The notes below the pieces were generated by a model. That model had not been told where the DNA came from, did not search any database, and was given only the letters and a program-made list of their open reading frames with translations. Below are positions 1-13,007 of a stretch of DNA of 64,000 nt, one piece after another. The stretch is from positions 8,292,001 to 8,356,000 of the forward strand of contig CM068317.1 in NCBI GenBank assembly GCA_034766995.1, written 5' to 3'. This stretch comes from Acanthacorydalis orientalis. Lineage: Eukaryota > Arthropoda > Insecta > Megaloptera > Corydalidae. A program made the position numbers and the translations under genes. Within the stretch, counting starts at the first letter, position 1; each line of letters starts with the position of its first letter.

Positions 1-688
1 CGAAAATGAATTATATTTATTGTTATAGTTCTTCTCAGCATTAATTAAATCAGAATAATGGAATCCAAAGCAGTGTTTGGAAAAACAATACATACCATTA
101 ATTTTTATTACAATATAATTCTGGAATTGTGGTTAATACAATTTACATTCATTAACTCTAAAAGCCATAAAGATTTCTTCTAATTAAAAATGTCAATTAT
201 TATTATTAGTCAATTTTGAATGATGTTGAGCAAATCTTAATGGGAAATATCATCATTCCCAGAAACCTAAAATATTTTTTTATCTCAATACACTCTGACG
301 AAGATTTCCACTAAAATGTATTTAAGAAACAATTAAAATAATCAATTACTGAATATTTTTGATTAGAAAACGTCTTGTGTATATGATGAAAAAAAATTCA
401 TCAGTGAAAGTTCTTTTTATTTTTTTTATATTGATGTCATTCATATATTATAATTTAAATTTCTGGTTTATTTTGAAAAGTTGAATAATAAATATTAGAA
501 TTTATATAAAAAAAATTATTTAAACAAATACACAAATTAAAATCTTATTTTTTACATGTATTATCATAAAATGGTTGAGTGAGTAACTTTTTTCTATTAA
601 CTTTTTTTATTCGAAAGTTAAACTTTAAATTGAATTGAATAATAAAGCTTACTGTAGACTATATGTGAATGAGTGGTGAAATAAATTC

Positions 689-723
<35 letters not shown>
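689..723. repeat. (AT)n-(GT)n compound microsatellite
   Basis: About ten AT units pass directly into about eight GT units. This is the simplest example of the TA/TG junctions seen at many arrays in the window. Confidence 0.9.
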
Positions 724-1255
724 AATGTATTTGTCACATGATAACTCAGCGTCGAAATCTCATCTAGAGCCAATGCAGCAAGAGCAGCGACGCTAATGAG
801 ACATGGCTGAAAGCCAAACATAAAACACCGTTTGCAAATGTGAGACATGGACAGGTTTACACATGATGTGAGAAAAGTGTATATAATCTTGACTTCATGT
901 ATGATTTACAACAAGATAAATCAAAATTCACTCCGTTTTCCTTTAATTTCGCCCATTTTATATGCGATAGTTCAGTTTTGAAATTGAATGTGACGATTTT
1001 TTTATCAAAAAATGTTCTTTATTTTCTCAAGTGAAAAGAAATTCTAGCAGCGTGTCGCAAAGATCAATCGCACGTTAATAGCGAGATATTTAGAAAATTC
1101 ACATATTTTACTTTTTTTTTTGAAGATTGAATGATGATTCAGTAAACTCAGTTATATTTCTAGAATATATGAACTTTAAACAAAATTTTCCTTTCATAAA
1201 ATGTGCTCAAATTATTAAAATAGCCTATTTAAATAAAATTCGAAACAGTCATATA

Positions 1256-1335
1256 TGTGTACACATATATACACACACACATACACACACACACGCATAT
1301 ATATATATGTGTGTGTGTGTATGTATGTATCATGT
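1256..1335. repeat. (CA)n-(TA)n-(TG)n palindromic microsatellite
   Basis: CA-rich units, then ATATATATAT, then TG units and 'tatgtatgtat', so the array is self-complementary and could extrude a hairpin or cruciform. A second array with the same symmetry is at 57081-57140. Confidence 0.85.
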
Positions 1336-1488
1336 ACATGTTTGAAAAGGAATTCACAGCCTATTTTTACAAAAAAAATATTTAGTAAATCTTTCAGTAA
1401 CGATGCAATTTCACTACATTCATTTCAAGTTTACAGTTATTGGTAAATAAAAATTACATTTTAATACTAAACGTATTAATATATAAAG

Positions 1489-1490
<2 letters not shown>

Positions 1491-1557
<67 letters not shown>

Positions 1558-1562
1558 CATAT
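1491..1562. repeat. (TA)n microsatellite
   Basis: About 60 bp of uninterrupted AT dinucleotides ending in 'catacatata'. Length is likely to vary between individuals. Confidence 0.95.
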
Positions 1563-1639
1563 ATTTATAACTTACATTCAATTGAGATAAACGAAGTCGA
1601 GTGTTTATTATACTAGATTGTTGACTAACATGTAGTTAA

Positions 1640-2616
1640 TTCAACATGGTTTTATGTAAATGAATAATATATTAATGTTTACAAAATAGTTTCTTAAGAA
1701 GGTTAAATATTGCGATGTATTAATTTTTATAGAGTTATTGGCGTACACATGTCTTTTAACATAACCCCAATTAAAGTAGTTCAGAGGTGTTAAATCGTAG
1801 GATCTCTCACGTGGCCAATTAATGTATCCTTTTCTGTAAATAACGCGACCTAGAAATTTCGTCCTAAATAAATCAATTGTTTCACTTTTGTGTGACTTTT
1901 GCGCCATCCTGCTGGAATCATATGTCGTCCAGATCAAAATCATCCAATTCTGCCAACAAAAAATGGTTATCAAGTTTCGGTATCTTTTCTATACACAGTA
2001 ATCGCTTTATCAGTATGATTCTCAAAAAAGTAAGGACCAACGACTCCACCGGACCAAAGTCCGTACCAAAGAGTCACTATTTCTAAATACAATGACTTCT
2101 AAACGATCACTTGAGGATTTTTTCTTCATACCAGATTCGGTTGTTTTGTTTGTTAACGTAGCCAGAAAGTTCTAAACGAGCTTCATCGCTAAGGAAAACT
2201 GGAAAATCTCCAACGCAGTGAATTGTCTGCTGTGTTTCAATTCTCGTATTAATTTAATTTTATAATCCTTCATCAATAAATCCTTATGCAAAATATACCA
2301 TTTAGTTCTCTGTGAAAAGCCCAATTGCTGTGAACGTCGTGGAATTAACATTCCTGACTCTTCCGATACTCTTTGAAGAACTAAGTTGATGTTTCCTTCA
2401 GAACGAGCAGTACGTATAAGAATTGGTGTTTCTTTATCTTTGATAGATCCAGTCTCTTAAAATTTACTCACTAATTAAAGAATTGTTGATTCAGATGGAC
2501 AAATATATAAAGAATAAATACCTAGTAATTTAAGAAATGTGTTTTTTATAGAGTGACCATTTTTATACAACAATTTTATTTTTTTAAACGCGTTGTTTTG
2601 TTGAATACGAAGCCAT
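1640..2616 (-). pseudogene. Degenerate Tc1/mariner-superfamily transposase
   Basis: Read on the minus strand this is a decayed DDE-type transposase, close in order and length (~325 codons) to a full gene. Blocks seen in order: an ATG at 2616 (MASYSTKQRV), a helix-turn-helix block (ETGSIKDKETPILIRTARSE), then RRSQQLGFSQRT and ILHKDLLMKDYKIKL. Next come the first catalytic block SDEARLELSGYVNKQNRIWY, the second catalytic block FQQDGA, and near the C-terminus WPRERSYDLTPLNYFNWGYV followed by KRHVYANNS. The reading frame is broken by stops in the N-terminal third and by a shift just after FQQDGA, where the open frame becomes MAQKSHKSETIDLF. The family is common in insect genomes. It is a different lineage from the Hsmar1-like mariners elsewhere in the window. 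Clear terminal repeats were not found. It is dead as a gene. Confidence 0.8.
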
Positions 2617-3039
2617 AACTAAAAACGTCGATGTCAAAATTTAACAAAAGTCAAAAAAATATAGTTGTCAATTTGACAAATATGCAATATAACCTGTTAA
2701 AAAATTGCGCCTCTAATGGAAAACTCTTTATAATGAACTCACGATCGTTAAAAATACCTTTTAATGATAATAAAATATACAGATTTTGTCAGACAATTCT
2801 GTTTGTTTAAACACATTTTATATTTGACAATATGAAGTATTATATATTGAAAATTAACAATTTCAAATGTTTTATTTACTTAATTTTAGAAATTATATTT
2901 ATTTCAGTAATTGATTTATAAAGGCAATTATGGTCTCCTATAGAAATCAAAAATTACAAAATAATTACCACGTATTATTAATTTTCTTATGAAAATATGT
3001 TTAGTTAAATGTTTTGCGTTTTTTCTAGAATATATTATA

Positions 3040-3100
<61 letters not shown>

Positions 3101-3290
3101 GATGTAATCTGTATGCTAAATTGACATAAAACGTAAGCAAGCAAATAGAATAATACGTCCTTTTTGTTTTAACGATTCATTTCTTAATTAAAAAGAAACA
3201 ATCCTATATGAACTTTGAAATAACGAGGAAAAAGCACGACCTCAAATTAAAACACGCCATAAAGTACCACCCCAATAACGAAAACAATGT
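2617..3290. other. AT-rich flank of transposase relic
   Basis: 2640-2715 contains short complementary stretches around 'gtcaatttgac' that may belong to the terminus of the adjacent transposon. The rest is low-complexity, with the (TA)n array at 3043-3099. No gene is seen. Confidence 0.5.
3043..3099. repeat. (TA)n microsatellite
   Basis: About 28 uninterrupted TA units. The overlapping minus-strand ORF is just this array read as IYIYIY. Confidence 0.95.
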
Positions 3291-3860
3291 ACATACATAT
3301 ATACACACACATTGTGTACTCATACCATATCTACCCTTCCGGGTGCTGATACGAGTTCCACCCTAACCCCCCGACCCGTCCTATTCTCAAGCACAAACAT
3401 ATACTTACGAATCTTACATTCAGATACAATGCAAATAGTGTTTTAACAACTATGCTTAGTCGACTAAGACTGACATGCCGTTGTTTCTTCAACAATGACA
3501 CTCGTCATCTATGATTGTTTCACAATCTCATCCTCATCATTGCTTTCGTATATACGAGTTCTTGTTTTTCTTTTCCGCACACCGGCCGTCGACGCACATC
3601 GCATTCACGTACATACATCCTTATCTGTCCATGCTTTACACATTCGGAATATGAACGGTGTCTCTATTCATTATTTAACATTCTTCCTTAGTTTAGTACG
3701 CTTTAAATGAGTTTCTGTCTTTTTCTTGTTTCCTGTCAGTACGTCTTGTTTATAGTACTTATGACAACTGTCATGACCTTCTCCTGTTCGTCATAGGTTG
3801 GATATGAACCTATCTACCTGCCTTACGGACATGTCTACGATTGTTTCGTTACGGTTTTCA
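3290..3860. promoter_or_regulatory. Higher-complexity island, possible regulatory element
   Basis: An island with clearly more C/G than its surroundings (for example 'ctaaccccccgacccgtcc', 'ccggccgtcgacgcac') and no long A/T runs. A 71-codon plus-strand frame at 3495-3710 is open but shows no family feature I recognise. Because the local composition makes stops rarer, chance is a sufficient explanation. Islands like this recur in the window and are most simply conserved non-coding or promoter-type DNA. This call rests on composition alone. Confidence 0.3.
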
Positions 3861-6000
3861 TGATTCTCGTGAAAATTTACATAGATTTATTAATATTATT
3901 GAAAAATAATTTGATTCAAAAACAGTTAAGAATAAAATTGCAAATAATTTGACTTTTTCAAAATTTCTACATTTTTATCTGATTATAATACATATAGCAA
4001 TGAAGAAGATATAAACTAGTATTGAAGTTGATTATTAACTTAACGTACTTATAATAAAAATCAGATTAAATAATTTCTACTTAGATAATATTTTTTATTT
4101 AAATTCTGTTGTTAATTTTTTTCGACACTTTTTCAATATTAGTAATTTATAAGAATATTTATTTTTTTAAATAACTAAATATTATAATTTCTAATCAATT
4201 AGTATAGAATTGAAATAATTTAAATTTTAATTGTCAAATATTTAATTTGACATTAAACTTAGAAAGTGCCACTACTTAATAAACGAATGTACTAATTTTA
4301 AAACTAATTTTATTATGATGGTTGAAAGAAAAATAGACAGTTCAGAACCCAATTAGCATAAATCAGTATTCAATGAAATTTTCTTCTTCCTGTAATAATT
4401 ATACAGTAAAAATAATTCTATAAATGTTAAAAGAAAAAGCAATTAATCATACTTTTCTCATAAATAACACATAAGAAAAACAGACAGCAAAAAACGGTAT
4501 TTATTTGATTATGTAAACTAGTGATTCTCATCGACTGGTTTTGTCCTCATAGAGAAGATTTAAAAAATTGAAATACCGTTTGGACTGGCACATTATTTAG
4601 GAGACGTTAATGAATATTATAAAAATCAGCCGGGAGATAATTTCAGTTTAATATATAATTAAATAGCTGAATCATATTGAGTGTGAGCATTTTATTAAAT
4701 GTTTTTTTTTAAAGAAATCAATACTTTAATGATATTGAAATATTTTAAAACATTTCTTATTCGTAGTAGTTATTCCAGCAGTAATAATTTGTAAAAGTCA
4801 TTGATGAGTAAAAACCATATTTATCTTTTTCTTTATGATCGATTTAGAGTTTTGTTATTTGTACATACATTTTCTACATTGATTTTAAAAGCAGTTAAAT
4901 TTCGAATAAAGATTCGAGAATTTGCACGGAAAAATAATAAAAGGTACATAGAATATACACACAATAAAAAGCGTAGGAGTCATAGTTATATAAATAAATG
5001 TAAACTATTTATACAAATTTTTCTTCTCTATGGTAAAGACAAAATAATATTTTTTCCAAATAGAGATATGGATTAAAATGAATTTTAAGTTAATTTTTGT
5101 GCATTGAATGTCGTATAAATTGAATTGAATGTCGTATAAATAACTAACTCAAATTGAATATTGGACGGTGTAAAATATTTGCTAAAAAAAGAAAGCATTT
5201 GAATCATTATGAATGAGGTCTAGTTGATTTTTGAAAATTTTCTACTAAATCTAACAAATAAATACATAAAACACAGAAATTCAACACAAACATGATATTC
5301 ATGTGTAGATTAAATACTAGGATCTGAATATAATAATACAAACATTAAGAGTAATTAAATGTACAAAATGAGGATAATGAAATAATTAATTTATTTTATA
5401 GTCCTGAAGATCATAGATCTAATCCTTTGTTTTTTATATCATATTTTAATTATATGAAGTAATTAATATCTAAACAATTTAAATAACAATTTATTAACGT
5501 ATTTTTACGTTTAAATAAAATTATATATTTTTTTTATTTTATCCCATTTTATTTTGTAAAGTCTCTCATATTTTTGATAATTTACCAATTCTTGGTTTCA
5601 TTTAGGTCTTAATTTCGAGACTACTGAACTATTTTTGAAATAAGTAAACATTTAAAAATAAGAACTAAATAACAGGGATCCATTGTATATACATATATTA
5701 GTACCTTCAACATTGAAGGATTTTTTGAACAAAAGTAAATATATTTTAATGAATTAAAACTACTTTTTGATAAAAAGTCCATTGTTGTAAAACCATATTT
5801 TCGATATCATGTTTTAATTCTGTGCTATCTAAAGGCGAAAGATTTATCTGTAAGATATATTTAGAAACATAAAAAAGTAATCAATTTATACATTTTGAAT
5901 AAAAAATATTACTTGTCTGTCAATGAATCTTATATGTTTCATATGCTTAATTTTTATGCATATTATTTCTTAAGAATTTTCTGATTATTTAATCTATATA
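3861..6000. other. AT-rich non-coding stretch
   Basis: Nothing coding is recognised. A 91-codon frame at 4801-5076 is rich in K, R, I, N and F, as expected from AT-rich random sequence. A small tandem duplication lies at 5103-5140. Confidence 0.6.
5103..5140. repeat. Short tandem duplication, period 21
   Basis: 'attgaatgtcgtataaa' occurs twice, 21 bp apart (5103 and 5124). It is a local duplication of no evident function. Confidence 0.8.
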
Positions 6001-6004
6001 TCTA

Positions 6005-6006
6005 TC

Positions 6007-6053
<47 letters not shown>

Positions 6054-6448
6054 TCTCTTTTTCAATTTATCTATATATATATATATACATGTAATTTATT
6101 ATGTAACTAATTAGATATAAAACTATTTAATTTTCAAAAACCTCTACAAAAAATTCAATTTATTTAAACCTGACTAATAAAAAAATTTAATGAATGATAA
6201 GTTATTTAAGATTTATGATCAAGAGTAAGTTTTATAAATTCGATATCCAATAAAACATATGTCTGTAGAAATATTTAAGTTTTGTTTAAGGAACTTAAAC
6301 AAAATTAAACTTTTCCAATTAAGATAGCTCAATTTATGTATAGTCATTATTATATATCAAATATATATATATCAATGTTTCAAAAACTTTCATAAGATTT
6401 TGTTATGAAAGGAATCAAATTTCTGTACGAATTCTTAGAATACAATTT

Positions 6449-6511
<63 letters not shown>

Positions 6512-6548
6512 GTTCCTATATCTATCTAACTACCTATATAAATAAATA

Positions 6549-6590
<42 letters not shown>
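6005..6590. repeat. Cluster of (TA)n arrays
   Basis: Four separate TA arrays (about 6010-6050, 6072-6086, 6453-6509, 6556-6590), the first two separated by 'tctctctttttcaatttatct'. The interspersed sequence is AT-rich without a gene. Confidence 0.9.
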
Positions 6591-6595
<5 letters not shown>

Positions 6596-6599
6596 AATG

Positions 6600-7098
6600 T
6601 ATTTAGAAGTCTATATAAAATTTCATGTTAAATTATATAGGAATTTAATTTTTTTTTTTAAAAAATTCGAAATACTTAAAAATCAAACAATAAACATTAT
6701 CGTTAATCTATATTAATAATTTATTTAAAGAAATATAATACAAAATATTAAATAATATTTATTTATTAGTGTTTGTAAGGAAATTTGTTTTTCAATTCCA
6801 AACAAAATCGTTTGAAAAATTCATAATTAAAATTATTCATAAAAAAATTCATTTATTGTATGTAATAAACAGTAGTGACTATTGTGTACATTAAATAGTT
6901 ACGAATTGAATTTATCTTCGAATACTGATATTTTAGTTCACGTGAATTGCAAATCATGATCCTCAGCATGGTTGCATTGAAGAAGACAATTCAGATGTGA
7001 CGTCTATGAGAAAAAATAATAGCCAGAGAATGCTCAAACGAGACACAATGCATTGCGAATTGTAAGTGTATGTTTTGAGTACGATTGTACAATTTTAC

Positions 7099-7156
<58 letters not shown>

Positions 7157-7855
7157 ACCTATATAGGCACATGAATGGTACACCTAACCTTAATGAGCAT
7201 ATTTTTAATTGGCCCCTAGCAACTCCGCTGAGATGATACAATATTCTTCCCATCTTTAACACTGGCTCTATATACGATATTGTTATTTTTACACTCGAAT
7301 TATTTTTCGCATTTTTTTATCCATAATAAAAATTATCATAAAGCAAGTAATCCAATGCTTGTGTTACAAACAAACTGACATGTTCATACATTTAAGGACT
7401 GGATTGTCTCTATTTGATCTCTCGGAAAGTACACATACATATGACAATTATTTAAAAAGTCTGTTGTAAATACTCTGTCTTCTGTTTTCGTTATAAGAAC
7501 TTTAATGTTGCGTTTTGTTCTAGTTGCATTTGTATCATTCTACATATATTATACACTTGGAATTTTATTTTAGTTTGTGAGAAATTTAAATAGTATATGG
7601 ATGCTGATATAGATATATTTGCATATTTATTTATTTATACTAATATGTAGTAGTTAGTTGTTAAATATTTATTATTTGACATATTCAGCAATAAAATTAT
7701 ATATATATATATATATATATATTATTAAAGTTTAGTATAACAAATTATATAAAATCAAGCATGATAATATTGTACTATAGTTTTTAGTAATATTGTTAAA
7801 AGCACTTTCACAAATTAACTTTTCCCAGCTCAACCAACAAAACATTTACTTTGTT
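6600..7855. other. AT-rich stretch with a modest complex patch
   Basis: TA arrays lie at about 7101-7154 and 7698-7720. 6930-7080 and 7160-7280 are somewhat richer in G/C and may be regulatory. No coding evidence was found. Confidence 0.5.
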
Positions 7856-8044
7856 CAAAAATGTTCAATAATTGATTACAAGTTATTTATGATTGTTGTT
7901 TATCTGAATTTCGATGGCAATGCTCTAAGAGAATTAGAACATTTTTAGAACTTAATACTCTGAGGATGGAATTGCTGTTGAGATGAACAGGTAATTAAAG
8001 TCATCAATAATCGTTTATTGAACTTTTTTGACCAGAAAAAGATA
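7856..8044. repeat. FB1 foldback element copy 1
   Basis: Left arm 'aaaatgttcaataattgatt', then a core containing 'cgatggcaatgctctaag', then a right arm 'caataatcgtttattgaac' plus 'ttttttgaccagaaaaa' that is roughly the reverse complement of the left. The same arm-core-arm plan recurs at 17035, 30500, 42430 and 56530, so this is a dispersed palindromic (MITE-like) family. Confidence 0.55.
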
Positions 8045-8929
8045 TAAACTATAAGATTAAGTTAAAATATTGAATGAATTTCAATAATATTTCAAGTATT
8101 AAATAATTTTTTAAAATATTTTTTGTGGAAGTTAATTTGTATTCATTAATGTGTTAAAATTAGAAAAAAATAATAAGTTGTTCATGGATTAAATATTTTT
8201 TTTAAAAAAGTGTTTACATATACTGTAAAAATATATTTTATATTCCAGTACATTTTATTGCAAGCGAATTTATTCTTATTTTATTAATATTTAAAAGTTG
8301 ATTTTATCTGTATGTGTGTGTTTGTGTATGAAAGAGAGAGGCAATAAGTAATGTTAGAAATATGTTATTGTCGAAGACCATCAAAACATATAAAATTATA
8401 AATAAATTAAACTGAGTACATTCTGTTTCATCACATGTATACGATTTCATCAGAAGTTATTGTTGTACTACATAACAATTAATTAAAATAAACAGAATTT
8501 CAATTCGAGTTTTCATCCAGCAATAAATATAGAGTAAGTGAAATAATTGCTATCATAATTAACTTCCATTTAATGGTTTCCATAATATAATAATACTAAT
8601 GTAAGTATTATGAAAATTATTATTTTTTTTAGAATAATTTCAAATAATGTCCATAAATGATAAAGTATAAAAAAATCTAAAATTATATATTGATGTTTAT
8701 GCCAGTTAATTTAGCTTTTAATATTTTTTTTTATTATTCATTTAAATTATTTTATATACTCTAAATTGTTTCACTTTTTAGTTTATTGTCTATGAGTATA
8801 CTGTGTGAATAATGCTAGTTCGAAAATAAAATTTACTTAAAATTATGTACATTATAAATTGAAATTCGTGCTGCTTGCACATTAAGTAGTCACTGACCAT
8901 AATTTTATTTAGTTTGTTTACGAATAATT

Positions 8930-9620
8930 ATGACTTTGACGGGTCTCAAACTGCTTAAAGCGGTGTATAAATCCTCAAATAGTGTTACAATAAAATGTTA
9001 CTCTTCTTCTAATCAAGATCCGACCGCAACACACGCCAACCGGTTACACATATGTATATGTTCCGCATATAAAGATCCGTTTAAAAACTAATGATTCGAC
9101 AAATAAGCAAAGTACAGGAAACGGTAGCACTGGCTAAAATATATCCGTTTGTTAAATAAGTATGCACAGTAGGTTATATGGGCAGCGATGAGGAGCCTAT
9201 TAAATATATATGCATTGTATGGCAGTGGCGTGTATCTAAACGTCACTAAATAACAACAAAATTTTCCGTAGCATGACGTCACAAATACGTTCTGCATCAT
9301 AACATTAAACGCTTAGTACTGCAACGGTTAAATGCTAACTATAGCGGATGTATAGTGCCACCATCTCTATTTGCAATAATTGTAATTACTGATGCTAGTA
9401 ACATAATCGCGCTCACCTCACGCCGCGCACGTTGGCAACACTGCGTTAGCGATACTTTTCTATGTCTGATATCAGGCAAGGATTACGGATCCTTTTTTAT
9501 ATTTCTGAGAAGGAATAAACCGTGCGAATAAACCCAAAAAGACGGTTTTTTAACCAAAGTACGCACCTACGTTTAATGTAAAGCAAAAGTTCTGATTCTT
9601 GGGTATGTGTGGTAATAAAT
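8930..9620. promoter_or_regulatory. Large higher-complexity island
   Basis: Some 690 bp with many CpGs and mixed composition (for example 'cgctcacctcacgccgcgca'), and homeodomain-like 'taattgtaattac' at about 9379. A 70-codon minus-strand frame at 9088-9300 has no recognisable domain. On the minus strand 'GAG|GTGAGC' at 9412-9420 would serve as a splice donor, so a minus-strand first exon is possible but unproven. It is probably conserved regulatory DNA. Confidence 0.35.
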
Positions 9621-11152
9621 TCTATCAGAAAAGTTACTGTATACGATTTGTTGTTTCCTAGGAGTTCAATAAAGTTTCATAAAATATTCTTTGTTAATAA
9701 TTGTAAAAATTAATTTAAGTTTTCTATAAAAATTGGTTTTACTTCCATTGCAAAAAGGATCATAACAAATAAAGATCATTTAGATAGATTAACAATAATT
9801 AATAATAGGATTGACACATGAATAACAAATAACAGAATTTATATGAATTTGGTAACACATTTAATATATATTCTTTATTTAATTTTTCTTGGCATTTAGT
9901 TCAGTTTTTTACTTTCTTATGTTCATTTTGAATTTTCCAATTTAAAATTTAGAATTTTTATAAATTATCAATTCAATATATATACAATTAAATCCCATTC
10001 ATAATATATATATATATATATTATATATATACAATTTCTTGAGAAATATTAAAAATGAAATAATATTTCAGTAATAAAATTGATTTTTTTTAAAGAAATT
10101 TATTTGAATTGTAATTGCGTTTATTAAATGTTCCCTTATTGAATTTTTACATATTTGTGTTTAATGATTATAAATTCACTAATTATAGATTATTTCTATA
10201 ATGAAATACTTGATCATTTTTCGATGTATATAAATATAAAACACCCGCACACACACATATATATATATATATATATACATATACATATGTATTATAGGTG
10301 AATGTATATGGATTTGTGAATGAATTAAGAGCATATATTATCAGTTAAGTAAAACAAATTGTTGAAAGTTTAAATTCATATTATAGTTGTTTAATTTTTA
10401 TTAAAAATAATTGTAATCATTAATAGTATAAACTGAAACTAAACTTTCTACTTACTCATAGCATATAATTTTGACTACAGATAAAATATACAATCCGTCA
10501 ACTAAAAATAAAATTCGACTTGAGTTTGTCAATAGTGATAAAAATAAAATTCGACTTGAGTTTGTCAATAGTGATAAAAAGTAGCATTTAAATTAAAAAA
10601 GTATAATAATAAAGTATTGTTTATATTAAATACTATTTCCTCGAGTGTTGAAACAGTTAAACTATTTATTATATATTAATTACTGTTGGTAACGAATGCT
10701 TTTACGATGTAAAAGTTGATTAATTTTTTTTTATTCTTCAATTCTGTACTGAACACATGTCAATTTTACAAACCTTTCCCTATAATTATTGAGTAAATGT
10801 AACAATATAACCTCGTGACATATGATTTAGTTTTAAATACCTTAGGCTGATATATATTTTCCTATTTATTGTATAACAAGCTAAAAGTGATTAAATTCAA
10901 AGTTTAGCAAATAATTAAAACTGTTTCTTTTGTAGTAAAATACTAAATATAACAATTAATTATACAAAACTATTGGCAGAAAATATACAAGATATGCTTA
11001 TTCTATATTATTCACTGAATTTAATTTAATTGATTGTTTAAATGAAATATGTATTTGCTAAACTAGTGATTTTACTAATATGATTACTTTATGAAAACAA
11101 TTCAATGGAAGGAATGAAAAGAATTATTATTAATTGTATAAAAGTTTTATTT

Positions 11153-11199
<47 letters not shown>

Positions 11200-11762
11200 A
11201 TATAAGATATATGTATATATATATATATATGTATGTATATATGTATATATAAGAGAGGGTATGAAGATTATTTTTTTTAATATTGTTTCGGAATTATTAG
11301 TACAACTTTTAATTCCATTAAATAAATCTATTTATTAAATATATCTTAGCCTTAAACATTCATTATTTCTTAAATATTATATGAAATATTTTTATTTATT
11401 TATCTACAATAATAAAACACCAAAAATTAATTTTAATAATAATAAATAATTAAACAAATAATAATAATAATATAAAAATATATTAAAAGATTAAACAGAA
11501 AATAAATAAAAATATTTTATGAAGTTATAATTAAACTTAATTATCTGAATTAATAAAGATATTTTATCAATCAGCAATCAAAAAATAATATTTTAAAACA
11601 ACATTATTTTAATCTACGTTATTTTATTTATACCAGTAGATTTTGAATCTTTTTCTAATTTCAAATAAAATAAACATAGCATTCTTTATTAAATAATATT
11701 CTTTAATTAAATGCGTTAATGATGATGACATTCTATGAATTCAATACTAGTAGGTATATATA
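9621..11762. other. AT-rich non-coding stretch
   Basis: TA arrays lie at about 10003-10030, 10258-10276 and 11155-11253. A 36-bp tandem duplication is at 10504-10575. No gene or RNA gene was recognised. Confidence 0.6.
10504..10575. repeat. Perfect 36-bp tandem duplication
   Basis: Two identical copies of a 36-bp unit containing 'ttcgacttgagtttgtcaat' at 10504-10539 and 10540-10575. The absence of differences implies a recent event. Confidence 0.95.
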
Positions 11763-11978
11763 CAGCGGAGGATTTAGAGAGTGCTCAGGGCAGCAAATTT
11801 TAAGAGACGACAAATTTTGAAAAGCTGGAAATTTTGTTTTCAATCATAATTTCGATTTATAGGTAGTTCAAATGTAAAATGGAAAATGAAATCTAAAAGT
11901 GTTTATAGTTCAAATTTTGTTAAGTGGAGGCGTTTGATTTGTTGCCCAAGGGGGGAACCTAGTGTAAATCCGGCCCTG
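11763..11978. mobile_element. hAT-type MITE
   Basis: About 216 bp. The left end is 'cagcggaggattta'. The right end read inward is 'cagggccggatttacacta', giving imperfect inverted termini starting CAG. It is bounded on both sides by TATATATA, an 8-bp direct repeat as expected for hAT, although the insertion into a TA tract makes that repeat weak evidence. The interior ('agggcagcaaattttaag', 'ttgttgcccaaggggggaa') has no coding capacity. It resembles a non-autonomous hAT element. Confidence 0.7.
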
Positions 11979-12700
11979 TATATATATATATATAAAATGG
12001 ATCCATAGGCATAATAATAACATATAACATAATAATAATTACATAAAAAATGACTCTGTTTTACATACATGTATTCTTTTATTGAAAATCCTTTATGTTC
12101 TTATAAATAAAATTAAATTAGAGATTCCCATTAAGAAAAAAATTCCACTATTTAAACGTAAGTTTGTTGAATAAAGTTTTAAATGTTGTCCTGAATGTAG
12201 CCTTAGTTCTTTTGTATCATCTGAGTGTTTATTCTCCATTACTAGTTAAGACAAGTGTGTCAACTACAGTTAGATTTTGGATACTCGAATGATACAAAAT
12301 AAAAAAACAAACACATCAATATAATCACCGGTTTGAAAACATATAGTTATTATTTTAATATTTCAAACTTATAATTAAAAGTTAATTTATCTAAAGAAAA
12401 AAAGTCCATATTGTTATTAAATCATTTTTAATGTTAAGAATAATTAATTAGATATTAATTAAAGATGCGAATTCGATTAATTTTGTCTACTTTTAGCAGT
12501 TTTCCTTTTTTGTATCATCTATTTTTGTCAGTATTTTTTATATCCTAGAAAAGGATTCGAAAAAAAACAATAGTTTAAATAGTTTTACTGATATTTAAAA
12601 TTGAAATTGTAAATAAAATTAAAACTAATATTAACATTATATTAATATCTTTATTATTATTATTAATGGAAAAACTAACGTATGGAATATGTTTATTGTA
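11979..12700. other. AT-rich non-coding stretch
   Basis: No recognisable gene, repeat or RNA. It consists of mixed AT-rich sequence leading up to the CpG-bearing patch that follows. Confidence 0.6.
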
Positions 12701-13007
12701 CGAGTAGTTCAAGTTGAAATGTAATTCGATTTGAACCGAATTCGACAAGACACATAAAAAAACTCAACGTACAGAATCCGACCGCGTGCCGCCGGTTAGT
12801 GTTCCACTAATTCGCCATTACGTTTTGTATACGAAAAGTTTTTGTTTCGGCGAACGAACGCAACTCATCCTGAAAATTAAATTTGCCGACTTTCGCGAAT
12901 AATGGTGATGATCACAGTGTAGTGCGCGCGCCCGTTTATTTGTTGCTCTCGCCGTTTCATCGTTCTCATTAACAGTGTATTATGATCGTTTATTGTAATT
13001 TGCAACA
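12700..13007 (+). promoter_or_regulatory. CpG-bearing putative promoter / 5' UTR
   Basis: Composition shifts abruptly: 'gaccgcgtgccgccggttag', 'cggcgaacgaacgcaactc', 'gtgtagtgcgcgcgcccgtt'. In a genome this AT-rich such a patch just upstream of an ATG followed by a good donor is what a promoter/first exon looks like. 'gatcacagtgtag' near 12912 could serve as an initiator. No TATA box is evident. It is inferred from composition and position only. Confidence 0.4.

Larger units (their letters stand above)
1..1639. other. AT-rich non-coding stretch with microsatellites
   Basis: No coding region is seen. It is low-complexity AT-rich DNA with one more complex island at about 730-890 (a run of 'gagacatgg' motifs, CpGs, few A/T runs) that could be a regulatory element. 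The two ORFs around 1127-1446 are translations of CA/TA/TG repeats and are not genes. Confidence 0.6.
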
